Below the pieces are notes generated by a model. That model was not told where the DNA came from. It searched no databases and saw only the letters and a program-made list of their open reading frames with translations. Shown here one piece after another: positions 37,221-45,859 of a stretch of DNA of 64,000 bases. The stretch comes from an uncultured Bacteroides sp. Lineage in GTDB: Bacteria; Bacteroidota; Bacteroidia; Bacteroidales; Bacteroidaceae. Where the stretch lies: the NCBI GenBank assembly GCA_947038155.1, contig CAMQVH010000001.1, forward strand, positions 186,001 to 250,000. Reading direction: 5' to 3'. Both the position numbers and the translations under genes were made by a program. The stretch's first letter is position 1. Each line of letters opens with the position of its first letter.

Positions 37221-38288
37221 ATGCGAGAATACGGAAGTGAGCATCCTGCCATTGTGCTCCCAGATGGCTATTTTGAGTCGATGGAGGAATATGGTCGTGA
37301 GGTGTTGTTCATGAGAAGTGGTCGTGAAGCTTTGCTGTTGGCAGCAATAGCTGCTTCTACAGAAAAAGACAAAACGATACTCTTTCCTGCCTACTGCTGT
37401 TGGTCAATGAGTGCGCCTTTTGAGAAGGCGGGCTGGAAGGTGATTTATTACCGCCTGAAGGAAGATCTGACTGTCGATATTGACTATCTGAGACAACTGT
37501 TAGAAAAGGAGAAGCCACAGGCAATACTGACAATGAACTTCTATGGTAGTGCTTCGACAGACGATGCTGTACGTATGATTAAGGATTGCGATGAAGACAT
37601 AAAGGTCATTGAGGACTTCAGTCATTGTACCTTTTCGCTTAAGTTGATACACAATCCAAAGATTAATATATACGTGTCGAGCATACGAAAATCGATAGGT
37701 GTGTGTGATGGGGCTGTGATATTAAGCAAAGAGCCGCTACCTACCCAGTACATACAAGAGGAACAAAAGGATTTTGCTGACAAGCGCTTTGTAGCTCAGA
37801 CGGATAAGGCACGCTATACCTACAGTAAAAATCAAGAGAAGAAAGGTGAATTCCTCAGTACAATACGCGAGTGTGAAGGGATCATCAACGAGTTTACGTC
37901 TGTTCGCCCTATCTCAGATCGTGCAAGAAAGCAGTTGGCTCAAGTGAATGGTGAGGAGATTGCCTATGCTCGTAGGAAGAATATGCGCCACTTGTGGTCA
38001 TTGCTGAATGGCAAGGTGGAGATGGTTCCGGGATTGGAACGATGCATGGAGGGGGCTCCATTCTCATTGCCTATCCTTATAGATAATCGCGATGAGGTGC
38101 AAAGTACCTTGGCTAAAAGAGGTATCTATACGCAGTTGTTGTGGCCTATTTGCGAGGAGGCTCAGCAGGTGTGTAGCGTGTCGAAGATGATGGATGCTCG
38201 AATGCTGAGTGTACCTATTGACCAACGATATTCATGGGATGACATTGAGGATATGGCAGGCATCATCTGTAATGTGCTCAATGTTTAG
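37221..38288 (+). CDS. DegT/DnrJ-type aminotransferase-like protein
   Basis: A 355-residue protein of PLP-dependent fold type I. MRSGREALLLAAIAAS contains the phosphate-binding region, ILFPAYCCWSMSAPFEKAGW follows, VIEDFSHCTFS supplies the ring Asp, and the expected PLP Lys is in SSIRKSIGVCDGA. It is divergent from the sugar aminotransferases elsewhere in the operon and resembles a subfamily often placed beside ATP-grasp genes in polysaccharide loci. The ATP-grasp gene follows after 22 bases, so the two may build a modified amino sugar or an amino-acid-like substituent together. The exact reaction is unknown. Confidence 0.78.
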   Translation: MREYGSEHPAIVLPDGYFESMEEYGREVLFMRSGREALLLAAIAASTEKDKTILFPAYCCWSMSAPFEKAGWKVIYYRLKEDLTVDIDYLRQLLEKEKPQAILTMNFYGSASTDDAVRMIKDCDEDIKVIEDFSHCTFSLKLIHNPKINIYVSSIRKSIGVCDGAVILSKEPLPTQYIQEEQKDFADKRFVAQTDKARYTYSKNQEKKGEFLSTIRECEGIINEFTSVRPISDRARKQLAQVNGEEIAYARRKNMRHLWSLLNGKVEMVPGLERCMEGAPFSLPILIDNRDEVQSTLAKRGIYTQLLWPICEEAQQVCSVSKMMDARMLSVPIDQRYSWDDIEDMAGIICNVLNV

Positions 38289-38310
38289 GACTAAATAATA
38301 TAAGAATATT

Positions 38311-39507
38311 ATGCAAAAAAGACTATTGGTATTGGCCGCAGGCATCTTGCAAGTGCCTGTCATCAAGAAGGCCAAGGATATGGGAATATATGTAATTGCT
38401 GCCGATGGCGATGCGAATGCCGTAGGTTTGCAATATGCAGATAAAGCTGTGGTGGTGAACATCACCAGTGAGGAGGATGTGCTTCGTGTAGCACGTGAGG
38501 AACGTATTGATGGTGTGATTCATCCTTGCTCGGAGGTGAGCATGAATGTGATGGGTCGTCTCAATGAGGAGTTAGGGTTGTCGGGCATCACCAAGCTACA
38601 GGCGATTCGTGCGACGAACAAGCATCTAATGCGTGAGGCATTTGAGAGGGGCAATGCCCCTTCGCCGAAGTCTTTCTGTTTTGAGGATGCAAATAAAGCT
38701 TGGAAGTGTTTCTGTAAGGAATTGCCTAAGGATGGTATTCTTAAGCCCTCTCGAAATAGTGGTTCACGTGGGATTGCAAAGATACAGAAAGGACTCTCTG
38801 AGGTTCAGTTTGTTGAATTATTCAATCGTGCTAGAGAGAAATCACGTGATAAGAGTGTTATGCTTGAGCAGTTTGTTGAGGGACCTGAGTTCTCTGTGGA
38901 AATCATTGCTTGGAATGGTGAAGTAAATGTGCTGACAGTAACAGATAAGAAGACAACAGAGGCTCCCTATTTTGTGGAGTTGGGTCATAATCAGCCTTCT
39001 TGTTTCCCTCAATATACTGTGGATTCAATTAAGGACGCTGCAGTAGCTGGTGTGAAAGCTTTGGGCGTGATGAACTGTGCATGCCATGCAGAGGTAAAAG
39101 TTCAGAACGGTGAGGCTTATATCATGGAGATTGGAGCTCGCCTTGGTGGTGATTTCATTTCTACTGAATTGACCCATTTGAGTACGGGTGTAGATATGGT
39201 GGCTGCTGCTATCAATTGCGCACTCGGTATAGCGCCATGTCTTGAGCCTTCAGAGGAGAAACATGGAGTCTGCATCCGCTATTTCTGCCCGAAGCCTGGA
39301 AAATTGGTAAGTATACAGAACGCCGAGGTGCTGGATGATTCTCGTGTGTATCTCTGGGAGATTTACCACAAGGAGGGCGATATGATTCCAGAGGTGACGA
39401 GCAGTCTATGCAGAAGCGGTCACGTGATTGTGACCGAAGAGACTCCCCAAAAAGCCATTGCGTTGGCGGAGAGATTGATTAACGAAGTAAAGATGGAGAC
39501 AGTATGA
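38311..39507 (+). CDS. ATP-grasp domain protein
   Basis: A 398-residue ATP-grasp enzyme. The N-terminal preATP-grasp domain starts RLLVLAAGILQVPVIKKAKDMG. The ATP-binding segment (DGILKPSRNSGSRGIAKI near residue 155), EQFVEGPEFSVEII, and the metal-binding HAEVKVQNGEAYIMEIGAR near residue 260 are all present. Such enzymes join a carboxylate to an amine using ATP. In this setting it may amidate a sugar acid or attach an amino acid to an amino sugar. Its end overlaps the start of the next glycosyltransferase gene by four bases. Confidence 0.87.
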   Translation: MQKRLLVLAAGILQVPVIKKAKDMGIYVIAADGDANAVGLQYADKAVVVNITSEEDVLRVAREERIDGVIHPCSEVSMNVMGRLNEELGLSGITKLQAIRATNKHLMREAFERGNAPSPKSFCFEDANKAWKCFCKELPKDGILKPSRNSGSRGIAKIQKGLSEVQFVELFNRAREKSRDKSVMLEQFVEGPEFSVEIIAWNGEVNVLTVTDKKTTEAPYFVELGHNQPSCFPQYTVDSIKDAAVAGVKALGVMNCACHAEVKVQNGEAYIMEIGARLGGDFISTELTHLSTGVDMVAAAINCALGIAPCLEPSEEKHGVCIRYFCPKPGKLVSIQNAEVLDDSRVYLWEIYHKEGDMIPEVTSSLCRSGHVIVTEETPQKAIALAERLINEVKMETV

Positions 39508-40724
39508 AAGCAGTATTCCCCTGTTCATATTACTTGCCTGAGACGGCAGCAAGCCTCTACTTGACGGACAACATCGTTCATGCTTGTGCCGAGCAGGACT
39601 TAGAGGTGGATCTATACACGCCTACCCCTACGCGAGCTGTGCCAGAGGGTGCAAAATGGAAGCGATATGAAACAGATGTGGATGGCAAGTTGCGCATCCA
39701 CCGGTTCCATTTGTATGGCGAGGGTAAAAATCCTATTTTGAGAGCATTGCGCTATGTGATAGGTGAGGCGATGTTACTTCACTACTGTATATGGAAGAAA
39801 TATGATGTTGCGTTTATCGATTCGACTCCACCAATACAAGGATTAAAGATGCCACTGATTAAGTGGCTGAAGCGAAAGCCAACGGTATATAATGCTCAGG
39901 ATATTTTTCCTGACTCCCTAGTGAACAACGGACTGTCGAAGGGGGGGGGGCTTGTATGGAAAATTGGTCGTATCGTGGAGAAGATTACCTACAAATATGC
40001 AGATAAGATTATCGTAATTTCTGAGGACTTCAAGAAAAATCTTTTGACGAAGGGTGTTCCTGAGGAGAAGATTGTTGTGGTGTATAATTGGGTGGATCAG
40101 AATGCAGTGGTAGATATTCCGAGGGAGAAGAACAAACTGTTCGAGATGTATGGATTAGACAGGAGTAAATTCTATGTCACATATAACGGCAACATTGGGT
40201 TGTCTCAGAACATGGATATGCTGCTAAGTGTGGCTGAGGAGTTAAAAACATCCAATTCTGACATCCACTTTGTTCTTGTGGGTACGGGGGTTTATTTGGA
40301 CGAGGTGAAGAGAATGGTGGCTGAGAGAAATATAGATAATGTACATATACTTCCATTCCAACCATATGAGGATATTAGTCATGTATTCTCGTTGGGTGAT
40401 GCGTCTCTCGTGATTTCTAAGCCCGGAACAGGTTCGGCATCTGTACCTTCAAAGACATGGAGCATCATGTCGGCAAGTCGTCCTGTACTGGCCAATTTCG
40501 ATGAGAATGAACTCAAGAGCATCCTTGAAGATAATAGCTGTGGCATCTTCACTAAGGCGGGCGATAAAGAGGAGTTTAAGAAGTCGATACTTACACTGTA
40601 TCTCAATCGCGAACTCTGTAAAGAGTACGGCAAGAACGGTCGTCAGTTCGTATTGAATAATCTCACTCGCGAGGTGGGTACACAGAAGTATGTGGATGTG
40701 ATAAAGTCTGTAGTGAAAGACTAA
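39504..40724 (+). CDS. Glycosyltransferase family 4, WbuB/WcaI-like, with G10 tract
   Basis: A 406-residue GT4 enzyme. It starts AVFPCSYYLPETAASLYLTDN, has YNAQDIFPDSLVNNG in the first domain and a divergent nucleotide-sugar site ISKPGTGSASVPSKTWSIM in the second, a form typical of WbuB-type transferases of FucNAc-like sugars. A run of ten G at 39941-39950 encodes part of SKGGGLVWK (about residues 146-149). Loss or gain of one G would shift the frame and remove the catalytic half. The gene is intact in this assembly. It overlaps the ATP-grasp gene and the next remnant by a few bases. Confidence 0.9.
   Translation: MKAVFPCSYYLPETAASLYLTDNIVHACAEQDLEVDLYTPTPTRAVPEGAKWKRYETDVDGKLRIHRFHLYGEGKNPILRALRYVIGEAMLLHYCIWKKYDVAFIDSTPPIQGLKMPLIKWLKRKPTVYNAQDIFPDSLVNNGLSKGGGLVWKIGRIVEKITYKYADKIIVISEDFKKNLLTKGVPEEKIVVVYNWVDQNAVVDIPREKNKLFEMYGLDRSKFYVTYNGNIGLSQNMDMLLSVAEELKTSNSDIHFVLVGTGVYLDEVKRMVAERNIDNVHILPFQPYEDISHVFSLGDASLVISKPGTGSASVPSKTWSIMSASRPVLANFDENELKSILEDNSCGIFTKAGDKEEFKKSILTLYLNRELCKEYGKNGRQFVLNNLTREVGTQKYVDVIKSVVKD
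39941..39950 (+). repeat. G10 homopolymer within a glycosyltransferase gene
   Basis: Ten consecutive G in frame, the longest G run I noticed in the window. Tracts of this length are prone to slipped-strand changes, and also to sequencing errors. Confidence 0.9.
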
Positions 40725-41349
40725 TGAATGAATTATTTTTCGAGTTACTCCAGTTGCTATAGGTACGCGCGATGTATTGTCGCATGTTCCTTCGGCAATG
40801 GAATGGCAGGAGATAAATGAGCTTTCGGAAAAGCAAGGGCTAACAGGTATTTCGTTTCATGGTAGGCAAAGGCTGTATAAGGAATACTCTGAGCAAACTG
40901 TCTATTTGCTCATCGGCCTGAAAATGCAGTGGCTTGGAATGGAAGCATACATTCAGGAAGAAAACTTGTTGGTGGATGAGCGTTGTGAGGAGACTACTCG
41001 TATGCTAGCGGAGGATAGTTTTAGGAGTTGTATTCTGAAGGAGCAAGCTAATGCCTGCTATTATCCACAGCCCAAGTTACGTACTTCAGGAAATATTGAT
41101 ATATGGGGCAGGCCCATTGCCTCGAAGGGTTTGTTTGAAGATAGAAAGCTAGTGACTAAGTATTTGATAAACAGGGAGGATGACTATATCCGTATGCAGT
41201 ACCATCACATTGACTATCATATATTCCCCGATGTGGAAGTGTATTTCTGCCCTATAGTGCTGTTCAACTATCGTAAGAATGAGCGTTTGCAAAACAAGTT
41301 CGGAAGCGGAATGGATGGAAATAAGAATAGAAACAAATTTGATCAATAA
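40724..41349 (+). pseudogene. Frameshifted, truncated NTP_transf_5-like nucleotidyltransferase
   Basis: An ATG at 40724 overlaps the previous stop codon and begins MNELFFELLQ, then a stop; a shift of one frame near 40755 continues as VAIGTRDVLSHVPSAMEWQE. The second frame carries LKEQANACYYPQPKLRTSGNIDIWG, matching the catalytic core (LKG...YP.P..R..GDIDIW) of the uncharacterised nucleotidyltransferase family NTP_transf_5, and then HHIDYHIFPDVEVYF. It stops around the middle of the usual protein. The family is common in capsule operons; its biochemical role is not established. An active form would need frame repair and the missing C-terminal half. Confidence 0.7.
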
Positions 41350-41368
41350 CTTAAAAAACAAATAACAA

Positions 41369-42682
41369 ATGAGTATAAATTTGAGAAGAAGGAATATTCC
41401 TTTTTCGCCTCCAGATATGACGGAAGCTGAAGCTAATGAAGTTCGTGATGCAATCCTGAGTGGTTGGATTACGACTGGTCCTCGTACTAAGAAACTGGAG
41501 AAGATAATTTCTGAATACGTTCACACAGATAAGACGGTATGTCTGAACTCTGCTACGGCTGCCATGGAGATGGTGTTGCGTGTGTTGGGTGTGGGGCCTG
41601 GCGATGAGATTATCATGCCTGCATACACTTATACAGCATCAGCTTCGGTTGTTCAGCATGTAGGTGCTACCATCGTGATGGTAGACTCGCAGAAGGACAA
41701 TGTTGAGATGGACTACGAGACGTTGGCTGCAGCTATCACGGAACGCACTAAGGTGATTGTTCCTGTTGACTTGGCTGGTATTTGTGCAGATGTGGATAAG
41801 ATCAAGGAGATTGTGACTCGTCCTGAGATTTTGGCAAAATTCACTCCTAAGAATGATATACAGAAATTGATTGGTCGCATCGTGGTGTCTAACGATTGTG
41901 CGCACTCGTTTGGCGCTTCTCGCCACGGCAAGATGGCAGGTGAGATTGCGGACTTCTCTTCATTCTCATTCCATGCGGTGAAGAACTTCACGACAGCAGA
42001 GGGTGGCGCAATGACTTGGAACTTGGCTTTCGGTAGTGAGAAGGTAGAGCGTCAGCAGATGTATTGCGGAAGTCTTGTGCCGTTTATCGAGGATGAAAGC
42101 TGGAATGAGTTCATTTACCGCCTCTCACAACTCTTCTCTCTCCATGGTCAGAACAAGGATGCATTGGCTAAGACTAAGTTAGGTGCATGGGAGTACGACA
42201 TTATCGGCCCATGGTACAAGTGCAACATGACAGACATAATGGCTGCTATGGGTTTGGTACAGTTCGAACGCTATTCTGAGATGCTGAAGAAGCGTGAAGA
42301 GTATGTGGCCTATATGAATAAGGCTATTGATGATCTTAACGCTAACCTTGACACTAGCCATCAGGTAGCTTATCTGAACCATAAGGCTGAGGATCATTGC
42401 TCATCGCATCACTTGTATCTGGTGCGTCTGCAAGGTCGCACCCGTGAAGAGGCTAACCATGTAATTGGGCAGATGGCAGAGCGAGGCATTGCTACTAATG
42501 TACATTACAAGCCACTTCCTATGATGACTGCATACATGGCTCTCGGCTTCGACATCAAGTACTATCCTAATGCCTATAACTTGTTCGAGAATGAGATCAC
42601 CCTCCCGCTCAACACTTGCATGACCATGGAGGATGTCGAATATGTGATGGAGAATTTCGTGGATATCGTCAAATCGTTGTAA
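41369..42682 (+). CDS. DegT/DnrJ/EryC1/StrS family sugar aminotransferase
   Basis: A 437-residue PLP aminotransferase. LNSATAAMEMVLRVLGVGPGDEI is the phosphate-binding region; SNDCAHSFGASRHGK has the ring Asp, and FSFHAVKNFTTAEGGAM the PLP Lys (about residue 210). It converts a keto-sugar nucleotide to an amino sugar. It is longer than LegC, with an insertion after about residue 140 (EILAKFTPKNDIQKLIGRIV). It lies directly after the nucleotidyltransferase remnant and before a WbuC remnant. Substrate unknown; it may act on the product of the CapD-type dehydratase at the start of the operon. Confidence 0.9.
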   Translation: MSINLRRRNIPFSPPDMTEAEANEVRDAILSGWITTGPRTKKLEKIISEYVHTDKTVCLNSATAAMEMVLRVLGVGPGDEIIMPAYTYTASASVVQHVGATIVMVDSQKDNVEMDYETLAAAITERTKVIVPVDLAGICADVDKIKEIVTRPEILAKFTPKNDIQKLIGRIVVSNDCAHSFGASRHGKMAGEIADFSSFSFHAVKNFTTAEGGAMTWNLAFGSEKVERQQMYCGSLVPFIEDESWNEFIYRLSQLFSLHGQNKDALAKTKLGAWEYDIIGPWYKCNMTDIMAAMGLVQFERYSEMLKKREEYVAYMNKAIDDLNANLDTSHQVAYLNHKAEDHCSSHHLYLVRLQGRTREEANHVIGQMAERGIATNVHYKPLPMMTAYMALGFDIKYYPNAYNLFENEITLPLNTCMTMEDVEYVMENFVDIVKSL

Positions 42683-42816
42683 GCTATTGGCATTGTGCCC
42701 AATTTCAAAAAACTTATGGAAGGTATTTGCAAAATTAACATATACCTTTTCTGGTCTCAAAAGACAGATAAGTCTCGTTACGATGATTGTACAACTGCAA
42801 GAAAAAACGGATAACT

Positions 42817-42978
42817 ATGATACACATAGATAAGAAACTAATATCAGAACTGTTTGACAGGGCTTTGGTAAACCCTCGCCTTCGTCATAGTTTTGATCTT
42901 TGTAATCCAGATAATAGTGGGCAGCGTATGCTCAATGTTCCCACTCGAAGATGTGAGCAAGTTATGAAAGAGCTTTGA
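42817..42978 (+). pseudogene. WbuC-family cupin, N-terminal remnant
   Basis: A 53-codon frame, IHIDKKLISELFDRALVNPR then LRHSFDLC and SGQRMLNV, matches the start of WbuC cupin proteins (about 130-160 residues), then diverges and stops before the metal-binding cupin core. WbuC genes often sit near WbuB-type transferases in polysaccharide loci, and a WbuB-like gene is present upstream. The missing core makes function unlikely. Confidence 0.7.
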
Positions 42979-43663
42979 TAGAATAATTTAACCCCTTAAT
43001 TGATACTTTATTATGATTACAGAAGAATTGAAAAAACGAGTAGCTGACTTTGTTGAAATGGAGTAGCGTTCGGGTTCAATGCAGTTAATAACATCAGGAT
43101 TACGTCGCTCGCTGCATGCGGATTGCCGAGGAAGATACCGCTGAAACTTTCGAAGCATTGAAGAAGTAATGTTTATCTGTCAGCACAAGTAGGGCTAAGA
43201 GAGAGATTTGGTGGTAATCGGATATGTCGGTTGTTCAACTCTCAAAAATAGATGGAGATGACTTTGACGGAATGGCACCGGATGATATGTTCCAACGCTT
43301 TTTTGAGCATATCTTGGATGATGACCTGCTGACACTGCCGGTTACTTTGATGACGATGATCCTGACGCTCTAGATGATAACCTAAAGCTTTCTCAAACGA
43401 CAAAATATTCAATGATCTCTGATTCTGGTGAAGGTTGTCCGCGACCTTCATTGCAATTCTTAAGTTAAAGTGTTTAGGGCTTCTATAAATTCATCAAGAA
43501 GGAAGATATGTTCTTGAAGCGTTCTGAGGAGAGTTATAGTAATGTTCGCTTTAATGGTGAGAAGGTTGACTTTGACTCTTTTGAATGGGACTATTTGCTG
43601 TATTAGCTAGGAAAAATGGGGGTATGGCTGATTAAATATGTATATACTATAAATGAAATATTA
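42979..43663. other. Decayed stretch with unidentified coding remnants
   Basis: About 685 bases without an intact gene. Short frames that look once-coding occur: TEELKKRVADFVEME from 43013 ending at a stop, DGDDFDGMAPDDMFQRFFEHI near 43250, and FIKKEDMFLKRSEESYSNV with DFDSFEWDYLLY near 43480-43605. Each is broken by stops or frame changes, and none matches a family I know. No promoter or terminator is evident, so gmd downstream depends on read-through from the capsule promoter. Confidence 0.55.
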
Positions 43664-43672
43664 ATGAATAAA

Positions 43673-44761
43673 ATGAAAAAGATAGCTTTAATATCAGGAA
43701 TCACCGGTCAGGATGGTTCATTTTTAGCCGAGTTTTTAATAGAAAAAGGATATGAAGTCCATGGTATCCTTCGTCGTTCCTCTTCTTTCAACACCGCACG
43801 TATCGAACATCTCTATTTAGATGAATGGGTACGTGACATGAAAAAGGAGCGTTTGGTTAATCTTCATTATGGAGATATGACGGATTCCAGTTCCTTGATC
43901 CGTATAATCCAGCAGGTACAACCGGATGAAATTTATAACCTGGCCGCACAAAGCCATGTGAAAGTTTCTTTTGATGTACCGGAGTATACAGCCGAAGCGG
44001 ATGCTATCGGCACACTTCGCATGCTGGAAGCTGTCCGCATCCTTGGAATGGAGAAGAAGACAAGGATTTATCAGGCTTCCACTTCTGAACTATTCGGTTT
44101 GGTCCAGGAAGTTCCACAGAAGGAAACTACTCCATTCTATCCCCGTTCCCCGTATGGAGTAGCCAAACAATACGGTTTTTGGATAACCAAGAACTATCGT
44201 GAAAGCTATGGCATGTATGCTGTAAACGGAATCCTTTTTAATCATGAAAGTGAACGTAGAGGAGAGACTTTTGTAACCCGTAAGATAACATTGGCTGCTG
44301 CCCGTATTGCGCAAGGTCTTCAGGACAAACTTTATTTGGGAAACTTGAACTCACTTCGTGACTGGGGATACGCTAAGGACTATGTTGAGTGTATGTGGCT
44401 GATCCTTCAGCATGATACTCCTGAAGATTTTGTAATTGCTACGGGAGAATACCACACTGTACGTGAATTTACGACACTGGCTTTCAAAGAAGTCGGTATT
44501 GAACTTCGTTGGGATGGTGAAGGTGTGAATGAGAAAGGCATTGATGTATCGACGGGAGAGGTTTTGGTTGAAGTCGATCCTAAATATTTCCGTCCTGCTG
44601 AAGTTGAGCAGTTACTGGGTGATCCTAGTAAAGCTCGTACGTTACTTGGCTGGAATCCTACCAAGACTTCTTTCCCCGAACTGGTAAAAATCATGGTATC
44701 GCATGATATGAAGTTTGTGAAGAAGCTTCACATGAAAGAACTGATGAATAGAGAAGAATAA
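43673..44761 (+). CDS. gmd: GDP-mannose 4,6-dehydratase
   Basis: A protein of about 362 residues that converts GDP-mannose to GDP-4-keto-6-deoxymannose. [20 protein letters not shown] is the NADP-binding start, [12 protein letters not shown] and [19 protein letters not shown] follow, the catalytic Tyr-x-x-x-Lys is in [13 protein letters not shown], and [17 protein letters not shown] is typical of the family. The upstream in-frame ATG at 43616 adds an unrelated 19-residue tail, so I favour 43673 (43664 also possible). It works with the next gene to make GDP-L-fucose for the capsule. Codon use returns to normal Bacteroides style here. Confidence 0.96.
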   Translation: MKKIALISGITGQDGSFLAEFLIEKGYEVHGILRRSSSFNTARIEHLYLDEWVRDMKKERLVNLHYGDMTDSSSLIRIIQQVQPDEIYNLAAQSHVKVSFDVPEYTAEADAIGTLRMLEAVRILGMEKKTRIYQASTSELFGLVQEVPQKETTPFYPRSPYGVAKQYGFWITKNYRESYGMYAVNGILFNHESERRGETFVTRKITLAAARIAQGLQDKLYLGNLNSLRDWGYAKDYVECMWLILQHDTPEDFVIATGEYHTVREFTTLAFKEVGIELRWDGEGVNEKGIDVSTGEVLVEVDPKYFRPAEVEQLLGDPSKARTLLGWNPTKTSFPELVKIMVSHDMKFVKKLHMKELMNREE

Positions 44762-44763
44762 GA

Positions 44764-45840
44764 ATGGATAAGAATACGAAAATTTATGTAGCAGGACACC
44801 ATGGTTTGGTGGGTTCCGCTATCTGGAATAATTTGCAGCGTCGTGGTTACACGAATCTTGTAGGACGCTCTCATAAAGAACTGGACCTTCTTGATGGCGT
44901 AGCCGTAAAACAATTCTTTGATGAAGAACAGCCTGATGCAGTTGTCCTTGCCGCTGCGCACGTCGGTGGTATCCTTGCAAACTTGCAGTATCGTGCCGAT
45001 TTTATCTATCAGAATCTCCAGATTCAGCAGAATGTGATAGGGGAGAGCTTCCGTCATAACGTACAGAAACTGCTTTTCCTGGGTAGTACCTGTATTTATC
45101 CCCGTGATGCCGCACAACCAATGAAGGAAGACGTTTTGTTGACTTCTCCTTTGGAATATACGAACGAACCTTATGCCATTGCCAAGATTGCTGGTTTGAA
45201 GATGTGTGAAAGCTTCAATCTTCAGTATGGCACGAACTATATCGCTGTGATGCCTACCAACCTTTATGGTCCGAATGATAATTTCCATTTGGAGAACAGT
45301 CATGTTCTTCCTGCCATGATTCGCAAGATTCATCTGGCTAAATGTTTAAACGAAGATGACTGGAAGGCCGTTCGTAGAGACCTTGACTTGCGTCCTGTGG
45401 AAGGTGTGACCGGTAGTGAGTCTGATGCTGGAATATTGGATAAATTGGCAAAATTTGGTATTACTCCTGAATCGGTAACTCTTTGGGGTACCGGAACACC
45501 TATGCGTGAATTCTTATGGAGTGAAGAGATGGCTGATGCGAGCGTTCATGTACTGTTGAACGTTGATTTCAAAGATACTTATGTTACAGGCAGTAGAGAC
45601 ATTCGTAACTGCCATATCAATGTTGGTACAGGTAAGGAAGTTAGTATCCGTGAAGTTGCCGAAATAATTATGAAGGAAATTGGCTTTAAAGGTATCCTTC
45701 TTTGGGATAGTTCAAAGCCTGATGGTACAATGCGTAAATTAACAGATGTATCGAAGTTACACAGTTTAGGCTGGCATCATAAGGTTGAGATTGATGAAGG
45801 AATCGAGCGTCTTTATAAATGGTATTTGAAAGGTGTCTAA
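44764..45840 (+). CDS. fcl: GDP-L-fucose synthase
   Basis: A 358-residue SDR epimerase-reductase (WcaG/Fcl). IYVAGHHGLVGSAIWNNLQ binds NADPH, AAAHVGGILANLQY and GSTCIYPRDAAQPMKED are family motifs, and the catalytic Tyr-x-x-x-Lys is in NEPYAIAKIAG. It contains an insertion of about 40 residues around residue 200, common in Bacteroidetes members. It turns the Gmd product into GDP-L-fucose. Two bases separate it from gmd, and its end overlaps the region before the export gene, consistent with one operon. Confidence 0.96.
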   Translation: MDKNTKIYVAGHHGLVGSAIWNNLQRRGYTNLVGRSHKELDLLDGVAVKQFFDEEQPDAVVLAAAHVGGILANLQYRADFIYQNLQIQQNVIGESFRHNVQKLLFLGSTCIYPRDAAQPMKEDVLLTSPLEYTNEPYAIAKIAGLKMCESFNLQYGTNYIAVMPTNLYGPNDNFHLENSHVLPAMIRKIHLAKCLNEDDWKAVRRDLDLRPVEGVTGSESDAGILDKLAKFGITPESVTLWGTGTPMREFLWSEEMADASVHVLLNVDFKDTYVTGSRDIRNCHINVGTGKEVSIREVAEIIMKEIGFKGILLWDSSKPDGTMRKLTDVSKLHSLGWHHKVEIDEGIERLYKWYLKGV

Positions 45841-45859
45841 ATTTTATAATTTATATATT

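Noticed and set aside
43616-43672. Extended Gmd start at 43616
   Set aside because: The 19 extra residues do not match the family; the normal start is at 43673 (or 43664).
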